In this document: piece after piece, positions 36,284 through 45,811 of the stretch
Numbering within the stretch: the first letter of the stretch is position 1
Layout: each line of letters opens with the position of its first letter
Assembly: GCF_028606985.1 (NCBI RefSeq)
Contig: NZ_CP117416.1
Coordinates: 3,262,001-3,326,000, forward strand
Length of the DNA: 64,000 nt
Reading direction: 5' to 3'
Source of the DNA: Paenibacillus kyungheensis
GTDB taxonomy: Bacteria; Bacillota; Bacilli; Paenibacillales; Paenibacillaceae
Made by a program: the position numbers and the translations under genes
The notes under the pieces: generated by a model
The model's database searches: none
What the model was told of the DNA's origin: nothing
The model's input: only the letters and a program-made list of their open reading frames with translations

Positions 36284-37452
36284 TAGTATTGCTCCACTTG
36301 AGTAAGGTAATTTTTAAGATTGTTACGAATCTCATCCATTGAATCGCCGCCAAATTTCTCAAGGAAAGCCTTGGCTACTTCCCAGGCAACAACACTTTCA
36401 AGCACAACGCTAGCGGCAGGTACAGCACAAGCATCAGAACGTTCCACTTGAGCAGTAAATGCTTCTTTGGTATCGATATCTACACTTTGTAGCGGTTTGT
36501 ACAATGTTGGAATAGGCTTCATTACTCCGCGGACAACGATCGGCATACCATTCGTCATTCCACCTTCAAATCCACCCAGACGGTTGCTAGCACGATGATA
36601 TCCACGCTCTTCGTTATATAAAATCTCATCATGTACTTGTGAACCACGAAGTTCTCCTGCTTCAAAACCAATACCGATCTCTACACCTTTAAAAGCATTG
36701 ATCGACATAACGGCTTGAGCGATACGTGCATCAAGCTTACGGTCATATTGAACAAAACTTCCCAGACCGACAGGAACGCCTTCAATAATGCATTCAACCA
36801 CTCCACCGATCGAGTCGCCTTCTTTTTTGATTTGTTCGATATAAGCTTCCATTTTTTGCTCGGTTTCTTTATCAACCACACGTACAGAAGATTCTTCCGT
36901 TTGCGCAATTAACTCATCCAGTGGAAGATTATGAGGTGGTGCTACAATTTCACCGATACGAATGACTTGTCCGGCAACTTTGATACCAAATGCTTCAAGA
37001 AATTGACGTGCCACAGCTCCACAAGCGACACGAATCGCTGTCTCACGTGCACTAGAACGCTCTAACACGTTACGCAAATCTTTGTGATTATATTTAAGAC
37101 CGCCATTCAGATCAGCATGACCTGGACGTGGACGATGTACACGACGTTTTTCTTCGTCTGTACCTTCCATCGGCTCAATATTCATAATTTTAGTCCAGTG
37201 CTTCCAGTCATTATTAGCTACAACCAAGGCTACAGGTGCTCCTGTTGTATATCCATGACGTACACCGCCTACGATATCGGCTGTATCTTTTTCAATTTGC
37301 ATGCGGCGACCTCGTCCATACCCTTTCTGACGACGTGCCAATTGGAAATTCAATGCTTCAAAATCCAGCTCTAGCTGGCTTGGTAATCCTTCAATAATCG
37401 CAGTCAATTGGGGACCATGTGTCTCCCCTGCTGTTAAATAACGTAAACTCAT
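36283..37452 (-). CDS. aroC: chorismate synthase
   Basis: AroC makes chorismate, the branch point for Trp, Tyr/Phe and (here) menaquinone. Signatures [17 protein letters not shown] at the N-terminus, [14 protein letters not shown], and [16 protein letters not shown] are intact over 389 residues. It is the gene called aroF in older B. subtilis maps. A ribosome site AAGGGGGA precedes the ATG, and a strong promoter lies about 65-95 bases upstream. Confidence 0.97.
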   Translation of the reverse strand: MSLRYLTAGETHGPQLTAIIEGLPSQLELDFEALNFQLARRQKGYGRGRRMQIEKDTADIVGGVRHGYTTGAPVALVVANNDWKHWTKIMNIEPMEGTDEEKRRVHRPRPGHADLNGGLKYNHKDLRNVLERSSARETAIRVACGAVARQFLEAFGIKVAGQVIRIGEIVAPPHNLPLDELIAQTEESSVRVVDKETEQKMEAYIEQIKKEGDSIGGVVECIIEGVPVGLGSFVQYDRKLDARIAQAVMSINAFKGVEIGIGFEAGELRGSQVHDEILYNEERGYHRASNRLGGFEGGMTNGMPIVVRGVMKPIPTLYKPLQSVDIDTKEAFTAQVERSDACAVPAASVVLESVVAWEVAKAFLEKFGGDSMDEIRNNLKNYLTQVEQY

Positions 37453-37515
37453 TGTTGCGTTCCCCCTTTAAACTGTTAAACTGTGCATTGCTAAAATCCG
37501 TAATTATCTTTGCTT

Positions 37516-37545
37516 ATTATAGTACAGCATCTATTGGTTTGACAA
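37516..37545 (-). promoter_or_regulatory. sigma-A promoter of the aroC-aroB-aroH operon
   Basis: TTGTCA (37540-37545) and a perfect TATAAT (37516-37521) are 18 bases apart on the minus strand; start near 37509 gives a leader of about 57 bases. The 311-base gap to cheR contains only this and the cheR terminator. Confidence 0.75.
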
Positions 37546-37593
37546 GAAAGGGTAAAACATTGATGTAATCTATTGTTACTAGCTATTTATCAT

Positions 37594-37644
37594 AAAAAAC
37601 ACGCCACCTTTTCGTCATAGACGATACCAGCAGCGTGTTTTTAT
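37594..37644 (-). terminator. terminator between cheR and aroC
   Basis: AAAAACACGC and GCGTGTTTTT pair over ten bases, with an inner CGTC/GACG stem, and are followed by T-runs. It separates the cheR unit from the aromatic operon. Confidence 0.8.
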
Positions 37645-37763
37645 TTAAATGGATTGCATAGATTCTCTGTAGATTAGGTCTAGAAAATGAGTCTATACAT
37701 GAATAAGTATCGCGTATTTCTAGCCTCAATCATGTGCACTTTTTATTACAGATCAAGCGAAAA

Positions 37764-38567
37764 TCAGCCTTTTTTGTAATAAAAGAATGTTTCCGATGTC
37801 TCGAACCCATATTGTGCCGGAGAAAAAATCTGCTCCGTACTGCCTACAAATAATACTCCACCAGGACGCAGACTGTTTGCGAATTTATGATACAGCATGT
37901 TTTTGGCTTCTTCTGTAAAATAAATCATCACGTTGCGACATACGATTAGATCGTATCCTGTTTCAAACGTATCGGTCAGTAGGTTACCTTTACGGAAATT
38001 TACCGCTTTTTTCAGCGAGTCACTAATATGGAACATGTGACCATCTGCTGTAAAATGGCGTTTGGCAACATCAGCAGGAACATCTTTTAATGAACGTTCC
38101 AAATACATTCCTTTTTTAGCTTTTTCCAATGCACCGTCATCAATATCCGTAGCATGTAAAGTAGTACTGGATAAAAGATTTTTGTCAGACAGGATCATCG
38201 ACAATGTATATGGCTCTTCACCTGTAGAACAAGCTGCGCTCCATACTTTTAAGTTTTTACCGTTGTTTTTTTGCAATTGCGGTAAAATCGAATCACGCAA
38301 TACTTCCCAACGGTTCGGGTTACGCCAAAATTCAGATACGTTGATCGTCATACGATCCAAAAATTCATAAAATAACGTTTTGTCTTTCAACATTGCATCG
38401 AAAAACGCGCTAAATGTAGAAAATCCATTTTTGGTACGTAATGTTGTCAGACGGCGCTTCATTTGAGCTTCTTTGTATTGAGACAAATCGATTCCAGTAT
38501 TATCTTTTACTTTTTTTATAAAACCTACATAGTCCGGGTCTGAATGAATAGTATCATTAATAAGCAT
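37764..38567 (-). CDS. cheR: chemotaxis protein-glutamate O-methyltransferase
   Basis: CheR methylates glutamates on chemoreceptors using S-adenosylmethionine. The N-terminal helical domain ([19 protein letters not shown]) and the catalytic domain with [34 protein letters not shown] and [12 protein letters not shown] are complete. The ATG at 38567 ([13 protein letters not shown]) has AAGGAAGTG upstream; an earlier start adds 13 residues without a ribosome site. It follows ndk as in B. subtilis. Confidence 0.95.
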   Translation of the reverse strand: MLINDTIHSDPDYVGFIKKVKDNTGIDLSQYKEAQMKRRLTTLRTKNGFSTFSAFFDAMLKDKTLFYEFLDRMTINVSEFWRNPNRWEVLRDSILPQLQKNNGKNLKVWSAACSTGEEPYTLSMILSDKNLLSSTTLHATDIDDGALEKAKKGMYLERSLKDVPADVAKRHFTADGHMFHISDSLKKAVNFRKGNLLTDTFETGYDLIVCRNVMIYFTEEAKNMLYHKFANSLRPGGVLFVGSTEQIFSPAQYGFETSETFFYYKKG

Positions 38568-38618
38568 GGGATCACTTCCTTGATCATCATTATAAGTGCA
38601 GTCCATGCGAGGGTATGT

Positions 38619-39062
38619 TTAGATCCATGCTGAAATATTTTTGTCGTAAACGCTTAATTCGTTCTCGTCAAAAAAATTAGCAATCTCCCGTTCAGCACTT
38701 TCAACTGAATCGGAACCGTGAATCAGATTGAGTGGAGTATGATTAGCAAAGTCACCACGAATCGTTCCAGGTTGTGCTTCAGTTACTTTGGTTTTGCCGA
38801 TAACCATGCGAGAGATTGTGATAATATCATCACCTTCCCAGACCATAGCGAACACCGGACCTGAAGTAATAAAGCTGATCAAACCATCATAGAATGCTTT
38901 GCCTTCGTGCTCTGCATAATGACGCTTTGCCTGTTCCTCTGTTGCGGTTACGAACTTGCCACCTACCAGCTTAAAGCCTTTGTCCTCCAAACGACTGACA
39001 ATGCGTCCTATTAACCCCCGCTGCACACCATCAGGTTTAATCATCAAAAATGTGCGTTCCAT
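38619..39062 (-). CDS. ndk: nucleoside diphosphate kinase
   Basis: Ndk balances nucleoside triphosphate pools by phosphate transfer through a phosphohistidine. The active-site signature NLIHGSDSVESAEREI is present near residue 113, and the N-terminus RTFLMIKPDGVQRGL is standard. Length 147. Lies between hepT and cheR, with a 355-base gap upstream. Confidence 0.97.
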   Translation of the reverse strand: MERTFLMIKPDGVQRGLIGRIVSRLEDKGFKLVGGKFVTATEEQAKRHYAEHEGKAFYDGLISFITSGPVFAMVWEGDDIITISRMVIGKTKVTEAQPGTIRGDFANHTPLNLIHGSDSVESAEREIANFFDENELSVYDKNISAWI

Positions 39063-39417
39063 TGGTTCACTCTCCCATTATCTACAATGTGATCTGCTAC
39101 TGGGCATAGTTGGTAATGATGCCCACCTGTGTATTCTAACAGAAACCACTGTTTACAGAAAGGAAGCGTTTCATAGCAATTTTCGACATTTTCTGATTGT
39201 ACTCAAACCTGAACGGTATACATTACTGGACATATCGAATATTTGGACAAAATAGTGATTTGAACCGCTATTCAATATGCTTTGTAATGTATATATCGAC
39301 CGTATGATCCCACTCTATTAGCAATTAGTAAATATTTTACGTATAGCCAAGCATTTTATTTTGCACAATCTTCTATATTCTGCAATAAAACATAAAATTG
39401 TCGAACATTGTTGTAGA
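39063..39417. other. gene-free stretch between hepT and ndk
   Basis: AT-rich, no supported gene, no clear terminator. It probably carries the ndk promoter, but I could not pick convincing boxes. Confidence 0.5.
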
Positions 39418-40392
39418 TTAATGTGAACGATTAGCTACAAATTTAGCAATCTCTTGCAAGTGCTTTTGCGTTCTACCTGCTGGCAACTGACTAAGCGCAT
39501 GCATCGCTTTTTGAATATAACGATCCGCTAATAATTCAGCTTCTTGTATTCCCTGACTTTCACGTACCATACGTACTGCTGTAGTGACATCTGTCTCGCC
39601 ATTAGCATTATGGATTCTTGTAATCTCTGCAAGTAACGGCTCTCTACGTGATTCATCTTGAAGTGCATACAAAACAGGAATCGTAATATTCCCTTGACGC
39701 AGATCGCTACCAGGTGGTTTACCTAGTTGTTTCTCGGTTCCGCAGAGATCCAGCACATCATCACGAATCTGAAAAGCCATACCGACGTTATAACCGTATC
39801 GGTATAATTCACGCGTGATTTCTTTGGGCGCATTAGCAGCAATTCCACCCAATTGACAACTGATTGCGATCAATAGCGCTGTTTTGCGACGAATCCGTAG
39901 TAAATAACGACGAATACTTTGTCCTGTATTGAAAAAGTCTCTAATCTGTTCCATCTCACCAATAGACATCTGTACCATCGCTTTCGATAATACCTGATGA
40001 ATTTGCGGATTTTCCAAACGTGCTACAATCATCAATGCTTTGGCATAAATATAATCGCCTGTGTACATGGCAATCCGGTTATCCCATTTGGATTTGACGG
40101 TCGGTTGACCGCGGCGTGTGTCTGCATCATCAATTACATCATCATGTACAAGTGAAGCCATATGAATCAATTCCAAAGCAACGGCTACATTGCTTAGACG
40201 ATCCAGATCGTACGTACCATACTTGCCTCCAAGCAACACAAAAGCGGGACGAAGCCGTTTGCCTCCCGCTTTGAGCAAATGAAGTGATGTTTCATTTAAT
40301 AGAGGATGTTCACTGTCTATACTATGACTAAGCTGTCGTTCTATCACATTCATGTCTTTTTTTAGTGTCCCGAAAATATCCAGTAGTTTCAT
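39418..40392 (-). CDS. hepT: heptaprenyl (polyprenyl) diphosphate synthase component II
   Basis: This trans-prenyltransferase is the catalytic subunit that makes the menaquinone tail. The two Asp-rich motifs are LVHDDVIDDADTRRG (near 85) and QIRDDVLD (near 215). The length is 324. It works with the non-catalytic HepS encoded upstream. The start overlaps the mqnA stop by four bases (ATGA). Chain length (C35) is inferred from Bacillus. Confidence 0.95.
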   Translation of the reverse strand: MKLLDIFGTLKKDMNVIERQLSHSIDSEHPLLNETSLHLLKAGGKRLRPAFVLLGGKYGTYDLDRLSNVAVALELIHMASLVHDDVIDDADTRRGQPTVKSKWDNRIAMYTGDYIYAKALMIVARLENPQIHQVLSKAMVQMSIGEMEQIRDFFNTGQSIRRYLLRIRRKTALLIAISCQLGGIAANAPKEITRELYRYGYNVGMAFQIRDDVLDLCGTEKQLGKPPGSDLRQGNITIPVLYALQDESRREPLLAEITRIHNANGETDVTTAVRMVRESQGIQEAELLADRYIQKAMHALSQLPAGRTQKHLQEIAKFVANRSH

Positions 40393-41258
40393 TCGTTCAC
40401 CCGTGTTAGTGTATTGTCAGTCCATAATTCCATGTGTACTTCATGATCTAGCAATCCAAGCTCATATGCATATTGAAAATACAATGCTAAACCTTTTTGC
40501 TCTGCTTCTCCAAAATCATACCATAATTGCTGAAAATAGTGTTTCCAATACGCATGATCGCCACCCATTTTTTGCTGAGCCTCTTGAATCACTGGATTCA
40601 GATCGGCGATAGAACGCTGTTTACTTTTTACCAATTGCTGTGCTGTTTCGGTTACAAATTCAGGATATGTAGCTGCAAATTGTTTGTTAACAGCCCATAC
40701 AGCAAATGTCATACTTAGTCCTGTCCATGACTTCCATTCTTGTCCTAGATCAGTCACGATATAACCTGTATCTTTTTGCGCGGCGGCAATCGCATGATCA
40801 CCGATCAATAAAGCTGCATCCGCTTGTTCCATCATTTCATCCAAGCTCGGATCCATCGAAATGTATTCTGGCGTAAGGTGATAACGCTTATTCAGAATAA
40901 TTTTGAGAAGATTGATAGAAGTAGCTGACGTATTAGTCAGCGCGATCGTTCCATTTCCCAGTTCTGCAATTGGCTTTCTGGAAAACAGAAGAATCGATCC
41001 GACTGCATTTTTAGCACTCACAGATAGATCAGGCAATAACCAGAAATCAGACGAGCGCGTACCATAAGCAAATGAAGACACCGGTGTAAGATACAATGTT
41101 TCTTCTAACAAACCCCGATTCAAGTTAGCAGGAAGATCGCTATGAATCTCTGCGGGCAAGGATAGAGCCGACGGATCAAAATGATGATACACCGGCCAAT
41201 CGTTTGTATATTCTATTTTACCAATTTTGAAAGGTTGTTTAAAACTTTTCACGACCAT
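40389..41258 (-). CDS. mqnA: menaquinone biosynthesis protein MqnA (chorismate dehydratase, futalosine pathway)
   Basis: The 289-residue protein is of the MqnA/MqnD periplasmic-binding-like family. IGKIEYTNDWPVYHHF at the start, PVSSFAYGTRSSDFWLLPDL and ALTNTSATSINLLKIIL are typical. MqnA dehydrates chorismate to 3-enolpyruvylbenzoate, the first step of the futalosine route. The ATG at 41258 (MVVKSFKQPF) is chosen because longer starts run deep into ubiX; it still overlaps ubiX by 20 bases. mqnB-D are not in the window. Confidence 0.88.
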   Translation of the reverse strand: MVVKSFKQPFKIGKIEYTNDWPVYHHFDPSALSLPAEIHSDLPANLNRGLLEETLYLTPVSSFAYGTRSSDFWLLPDLSVSAKNAVGSILLFSRKPIAELGNGTIALTNTSATSINLLKIILNKRYHLTPEYISMDPSLDEMMEQADAALLIGDHAIAAAQKDTGYIVTDLGQEWKSWTGLSMTFAVWAVNKQFAATYPEFVTETAQQLVKSKQRSIADLNPVIQEAQQKMGGDHAYWKHYFQQLWYDFGEAEQKGLALYFQYAYELGLLDHEVHMELWTDNTLTRVNE

Positions 41259-41871
41259 TCCCCCATCGTTCAAATAATTGATGTTCGATGTCCAGAATAT
41301 CGAGCACCTTGCCAACCATGAAGTCGACCGTATCATCCAATGTTTTGGGACGATAATAAAAAGCAGGCATAGCCGGAACAATACTCACGCCCATACGTGC
41401 TAGTTTTAACATATTTTCTAAATGTATCGCTTGAAGTGGAGTCTCTCTTGGTACTATAACCAATTTACGCTCCTCTTTAAGCACAACATCTGCTGCTCGT
41501 GTCATTAAGTTCGCTGACATTCCACCTGCAATATTAGCAAGAGTCCCCATCGAACAAGGAACAATGATCATCGCTTTAACCCGAAAAGAACCGCTAGCAA
41601 TCGTTGCTCCGATATCAGAAAAGGAGTGATATACCAATTGTTCTGACCATTCACCGAAATATTGCTCTAACATTTCTTCTCTGCTAGACGCTTCCCAGTC
41701 CATCTCTTCTTTAAGTACGCGCCAACCCGCATTTGAGATCACTAAATGAACAGTATAACCGAGGGATAACAACACCTCGGTTAATCGAATACCGTATATA
41801 GAACCACTAGCTCCTGTAATTCCTACAATATAGCGTTGTTTCGCTGTATGTTCTGTAGAATTTACCACCAC
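41239..41871 (-). CDS. ubiX: UbiX-type flavin prenyltransferase
   Basis: The flavoprotein fold is shown by VGITGASGSIYGIRLTEVLL and VPCSMGTLANIAGGMSANLMTRAADV. UbiX makes the prenylated FMN cofactor needed by UbiD-type decarboxylases, used in menaquinone synthesis by the futalosine route. The 210-residue length is normal. The start overlaps the ubiA stop by ten bases, and the stop overlaps mqnA. Confidence 0.93.
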   Translation of the reverse strand: MVVNSTEHTAKQRYIVGITGASGSIYGIRLTEVLLSLGYTVHLVISNAGWRVLKEEMDWEASSREEMLEQYFGEWSEQLVYHSFSDIGATIASGSFRVKAMIIVPCSMGTLANIAGGMSANLMTRAADVVLKEERKLVIVPRETPLQAIHLENMLKLARMGVSIVPAMPAFYYRPKTLDDTVDFMVGKVLDILDIEHQLFERWGNGREKF

Positions 41872-42737
41872 TGTTTCACCACCAGATCGATCAATGTAAA
41901 TACAAATACGATCAGACTAAGTGTACTATTTAAGGTGAAAAAGGATGTTTGTAGACGGCTTAAATCTTTTGGTGTCAAAATATAATGCTGATAGAACAAG
42001 ATAGCCAGTGCGATCACAGCACCGATAAAATACCACCAGCCCAGTCCAGCCATAACGCCAATCGCAATCAGACCGATTGCTGTAATCACATGAAATCCTT
42101 GCGCAATTTTAAGTGCTTTAGCAATTCCGAAGCGACTTGGAATCGAATATAATCCTTCTTCGCGGTCAAATTCTTCATCAGCACAAGCATAAATCACATC
42201 AAAACCTGCTGTCCAAAACGTAATCGCAATATAAAATACAATCGCTGTCCAGCTAAATTGACCGGTTACCGCTATCCAACCACCAAGTGGTGCTAGACCT
42301 AGCGTCATACCAAGCACGACATGACACAGCCAAGTAAAACGTTTGGTATAGGAATAGATCACAAGCATAAAGATAGCAATCGGTAATAATTTTAATGCTA
42401 ACGGATCTAATTGTGTTACTGCCCAGAAAAAGATAACTAACGAAATTAGTGTAAATAGTACAACTTCGCTTGAACGCAAAAGACCAGCTGGAATCGCACG
42501 CATCATTGTACGTGGATTTTTACCATCAAACACCTGATCAATTAGACGGTTAAGACTCATTGCAGCAGTACGCGCACCAATCATCGCTAGCAAAATCCAA
42601 CCAATCTGTATCCATGAAGGCAAGTGACCATTGATTACATATGATCCTAAAATGGTTCCCATAAAAGCAAAAGGCAACGCAAACAGCGTATGCTCTATTT
42701 TAATCATTTCTAAAAACACTTTAAATTTCTTAAACAT
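41862..42737 (-). CDS. UbiA-family prenyltransferase (4-hydroxybenzoate polyprenyltransferase-like, probable MqnP)
   Basis: This membrane prenyltransferase has eight or so helices and two Asp-rich motifs, NRLIDQVFDGKNPRT and DVIYACADEEFDREE. It would attach the HepS/HepT-made tail to the aromatic ring precursor. In the futalosine context the acceptor is probably 1,4-dihydroxy-6-naphthoate (MqnP role), an inference from neighbours. The ATG at 42737 (MFKKFKVFLE) has AAGGAG seven bases upstream within the menG 3' end. Confidence 0.9.
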   Translation of the reverse strand: MFKKFKVFLEMIKIEHTLFALPFAFMGTILGSYVINGHLPSWIQIGWILLAMIGARTAAMSLNRLIDQVFDGKNPRTMMRAIPAGLLRSSEVVLFTLISLVIFFWAVTQLDPLALKLLPIAIFMLVIYSYTKRFTWLCHVVLGMTLGLAPLGGWIAVTGQFSWTAIVFYIAITFWTAGFDVIYACADEEFDREEGLYSIPSRFGIAKALKIAQGFHVITAIGLIAIGVMAGLGWWYFIGAVIALAILFYQHYILTPKDLSRLQTSFFTLNSTLSLIVFVFTLIDLVVKQWW

Positions 42738-42738
42738 T

Positions 42739-43461
42739 CTACTTCTCCTTGATCCCAATATGAAGTGCCGCAATACCGCCTGTTAAGGGGTACGCCTGAA
42801 CATTATCTAGCCCAACATCTCGGAATATTTGCGCCAGTTCTGCACGTCCCGGGAACAGCTTGAGTGAATCAGGCAGCCATTTGTATTGCTCGTAATGTTT
42901 GGCTACAAGTTTGCCCATAAGTGGCAATAAGTTTTGGAAATAAAAATAATACAGCCCTTTAAACGGTTGCCATGTTGGTTTGGATAGTTCTAAACAAACA
43001 ACCATACCGCCAGGCTTTACCACACGCTGCATTTCTTTTAACACTTGTACCAGATCTGGCACATTACGTAGTCCGAATCCTATCGTTACATAATCAAAAG
43101 AATTATCTTCGTATGGAAGATCCATTGCATTCCCTTGAGTAAGTGTAATATTATCTCTCCAGCCATCACGATTGATTTTGTTCTGACCGACTTGTAACAT
43201 ATTTGGACTGAAATCCAGCCCTTTGATTTGACCGGTACCGCTAGCTTCAGCAATACTGAGTGTCCAATCACATGTTCCACAACATACATCCAGTGCTGAA
43301 CTGCCTGGTTGTACATTCATTTTTTTCATTGTAAATTTGCGCCATGCTTTGTGACGACGGAAACTAAGCAAATCGTTCATCATATCGTATTTTGGAGCAA
43401 TCGACTCAAAAACGGATTGTACGAATTGCTCTTTCGGTTTGACAGCTTCTGGTTTGGTCAC
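42739..43461 (-). CDS. menG: demethylmenaquinone methyltransferase
   Basis: MenG (UbiE family) methylates demethylmenaquinone with S-adenosylmethionine, the last step of menaquinone synthesis. Signatures: FDSIAPKYDMMNDLLSFRRHK-like segment at 18-38, DVCCGTCDW, GLDFSPNML, and YVTIGFGLRNVPD. Length 240. It lies between hepS and the ubiA-like gene; in B. subtilis hepS, menG and hepT are adjacent, so three genes are inserted here. Confidence 0.95.
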   Translation of the reverse strand: MTKPEAVKPKEQFVQSVFESIAPKYDMMNDLLSFRRHKAWRKFTMKKMNVQPGSSALDVCCGTCDWTLSIAEASGTGQIKGLDFSPNMLQVGQNKINRDGWRDNITLTQGNAMDLPYEDNSFDYVTIGFGLRNVPDLVQVLKEMQRVVKPGGMVVCLELSKPTWQPFKGLYYFYFQNLLPLMGKLVAKHYEQYKWLPDSLKLFPGRAELAQIFRDVGLDNVQAYPLTGGIAALHIGIKEK

Positions 43462-43520
43462 GATACAATCACCTCATTTTAAAATAGGTACTCTGGCAAT
43501 ATTCTGCTTTCGCACTAACA

Positions 43521-44381
43521 TTATTGCTCTTGATTCAACACTAATGCTTGATAAGAGTCCGTTAACTGTAATACTTCAGTCTGCAACTCCGCATGACCTG
43601 CTTGTTCTAGACGTTGTGAGATATCTGCTAATACACTGCTTAGCTCTGAACGAAGATGTGCAGTGATCTGATAAGTCTGATCCCATTCATTCCATTGTTG
43701 TACTGTTACGTGATCACTCACTAGATGTTCTTTAGTCTGTGCTTGTACATGCTCAAGTACCTGATACAAAGCAAAGCTGCCAAATGGACCTTGTTCTCCA
43801 TGTAGACGTGTTAATTCGTTAGCCAGAATCTCAGCGCGGCTAAAATCAGTTAACAACGCTTGCCACAATGAAGATACTTCTGTAGAAATATACGGTGTAA
43901 ACAAAATAAACAGCTCCATTTTAAGCTGTGTAAGCGACTGCACATATTGCTCAGCAGTAAAGTGTTTACTTTGAACATCATGATATAAATTCATTTTAAG
44001 ACGGTTCGTTTCGCAGATTGCCGCGCTAAGCAAAGAAATCATCTCAATCTCGCCAGCTTTAGCTAACAACTCGTAAAAGCGGCTACTGAAAAAGTCTCCT
44101 GCTAATACATTCAACTGTCGAGAACGCATCGCTTCTTCTTCCTGATGGACAGCCAGTGTATCGATCATATCATGAGTATCCATTGCCATCTGCACAATAC
44201 CTGCTACAAGTGGGAATAATTCTCCACGATGTGAGACACTTTCATCGTGATCTGTCATATTCAAAAAGGCATGAAGTAAATGTACACGAGTGTCTGGAAA
44301 CTCGGGAACTCCTGTATGCTTTTGAATCATATCGTATTCTGTGTATTTTCGGGATGTTTCCAACAAACGGTATGGTTTCAT
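43521..44381 (-). CDS. hepS: heptaprenyl diphosphate synthase component I
   Basis: HepS is the small regulatory subunit of the polyprenyl diphosphate synthase. The family is poorly conserved; support comes from HLLHAFLNMTDHDESVSHRGELFPLVAGIVQMAMDTHDMID-like content near residues 27-67 and from its place before menG and hepT. The ATG at 44381 (MKPYRLLETS) follows GGAGG by seven bases; a 61-codon upstream extension has no ribosome site and looks spurious. The resulting 286 residues fit the family. Confidence 0.88.
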   Translation of the reverse strand: MKPYRLLETSRKYTEYDMIQKHTGVPEFPDTRVHLLHAFLNMTDHDESVSHRGELFPLVAGIVQMAMDTHDMIDTLAVHQEEEAMRSRQLNVLAGDFFSSRFYELLAKAGEIEMISLLSAAICETNRLKMNLYHDVQSKHFTAEQYVQSLTQLKMELFILFTPYISTEVSSLWQALLTDFSRAEILANELTRLHGEQGPFGSFALYQVLEHVQAQTKEHLVSDHVTVQQWNEWDQTYQITAHLRSELSSVLADISQRLEQAGHAELQTEVLQLTDSYQALVLNQEQ

Positions 44382-44534
44382 CTCAGCCTCCGACGCCTTT
44401 ATAGTGCAAGTCTTTATTTTCACAAACATAGTATAGCCTAAAACATAACTTTTAAGCCATTTCAGTTCATTATACCATATGTTTTTTTGACAAGACAGGG
44501 CTAGTGAAGATTTGTAAGTCAATGAATGGCATAG

Positions 44535-44590
44535 AAAAATACTGGTTTCCTCAACCTTAATCAACTATTAAACATGAGGAAGCCAGTATT
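44535..44590 (-). terminator. terminator of mtrB
   Basis: AATACTGGCTTCCTCA and TGAGGAAACCAGTATT pair over 16 bases with one mismatch and are followed by TTTT on the minus strand. It separates mtrB from hepS, so TRAP is expressed independently of the menaquinone operon. Confidence 0.85.
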
Positions 44591-44628
44591 TAGGTAGATT
44601 GTTTATTTGCGATCAACCGTAACATATA

Positions 44629-44865
44629 TCAATCTTCTGTATTCATAGAGCCATGCTTGGTCATCACTTCTGCTTTGCCACGTACTTTAATCGCTGATGT
44701 ATTCTCTGTAAATTGAACGACCATGATTTCGCCTTTATCTAACTTCTCTGTATGATGAAAACGAGTATCGCGTCCGCGAGTTAGACCGATTACCTGTACT
44801 CCGTTGTCTTTCGCCTTGATCACAATATAGTCACTATTCGTATAATGGTTGTCCGGTGATTCCAT
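44629..44865 (-). CDS. mtrB: trp RNA-binding attenuation protein TRAP
   Basis: The 78 residues match [25 protein letters not shown], then [31 protein letters not shown], including the Lys-x-Lys and Arg residues that contact (G/U)AG RNA and the Thr/Gly residues of the tryptophan pocket. An eleven-subunit ring bound to tryptophan wraps the trp leader RNA. The matching target array is at 34685-34743. In B. subtilis mtrB follows folE (mtrA); here no folE lies between HU and mtrB. Confidence 0.96.
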   Translation of the reverse strand: MESPDNHYTNSDYIVIKAKDNGVQVIGLTRGRDTRFHHTEKLDKGEIMVVQFTENTSAIKVRGKAEVMTKHGSMNTED

Positions 44866-44908
44866 AAATGTTATCCCCTTTTCGTATTTAACGTAGATCA
44901 GATATGGA

Positions 44909-44939
44909 AAAGACCGTGAACATGATCGTCACGGTCTTT
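44909..44939 (-). terminator. terminator of the HU gene
   Basis: AAAGACCGTGA and TCACGGTCTTT form a perfect 11-bp stem with a nine-base loop, 25 bases after the HU stop codon. Confidence 0.88.
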
Positions 44940-44963
44940 CCTGCACATGGAATATGTAATAAC

Positions 44964-45236
44964 TTATTTAATTCCATCTTTCAATGCTTTACCAGGTTTA
45001 AAAGCCGGGATTTTACTAGCTGCGATATCGATCTCTTCACCTGTTTGTGGGTTACGTCCTTTACGTGCAGAACGCTCACGAACTTCGAAGTTACCAAATC
45101 CAACCAATTGTACTTTATCACCACTTTGTAGTGCACCAGCGATAGCTTCAAAAACAGCATCAACTGCTTTAGTTACATCTTTTTTCGGCAAATCAGTCGT
45201 TTCTGATACTTGCGCGATCAATTCGGATTTGTTCAT
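44964..45236 (-). CDS. hbs: DNA-binding protein HU
   Basis: The 90-residue histone-like protein has the HU signature [24 protein letters not shown]-type beta arms and an N-terminal [12 protein letters not shown]. It bends and compacts DNA as a homodimer. The ATG at 45236 follows GGGAGGTG at a good distance; a GTG three codons earlier sits on that site. The gene lies upstream of mtrB, as hbs does in Bacillus. Confidence 0.97.
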   Translation of the reverse strand: MNKSELIAQVSETTDLPKKDVTKAVDAVFEAIAGALQSGDKVQLVGFGNFEVRERSARKGRNPQTGEEIDIAASKIPAFKPGKALKDGIK

Positions 45237-45424
45237 ATATTTCACCTCCCAAAGTATTTATATCGATTGCTCCACTTGCTGCTTGGTTTTTCGTTTGCAC
45301 GAAATATAAGTAAACACCGCGGAATTTTCGAAAATATCACCTGCTGCCTATAGAGCGCAGAAGGCGGAACAAACCTATAGTAATATACTCAACCTTTAAT
45401 TTCAAGCATTTTGCGCTTTTTTGT

Positions 45425-45799
45425 CTACCAATCACTCAGATCTTCGTTTTGTTGCTCCATTTGTTTGCGAATCGCGGCTTTTAGTCGATCTTCGGGTACT
45501 TCCACTGTCAAATCACCAAGTACTCTAGCCTGACAGGATAATCGTACACCTTGTCCTATCGAACTTCCTAATTTACGTGATTCGGCTGGCTCTGCGGCTG
45601 AAATACACAAATGACCTTCATCATCATAAGGATGAGGGGTATTCACTTTGCACATCAAACAAGCAGCTTTGCCGTCACAACGCACTGCAATATGAACTCC
45701 TGCTTTGCGTGCAGCTGTCAGCACTGTTGTTCCTGTATTGACCTGAATAGATTTACCGGATGGCAAAAAGGTGACTTGAGCTTTGTCTGTTCTGGACAT
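45425..45799 (-). CDS. 2Fe-2S ferredoxin
   Basis: The 124-residue protein has an adrenodoxin-type cysteine set: C-x5-C-x2-C in RCDGKAACLMCK and a fourth Cys in RLSCQARV. It begins with a beta-grasp segment (AQVTFLPSGKSIQVNTGTTVL). It is a likely soluble electron carrier; its partner is unknown. It starts 12 bases after the nucleotidyltransferase-fold gene and is probably cotranscribed with it. Confidence 0.9.
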   Translation of the reverse strand: MSRTDKAQVTFLPSGKSIQVNTGTTVLTAARKAGVHIAVRCDGKAACLMCKVNTPHPYDDEGHLCISAAEPAESRKLGSSIGQGVRLSCQARVLGDLTVEVPEDRLKAAIRKQMEQQNEDLSDW

Positions 45800-45811
45800 T
45801 GTTTTCTCCTT

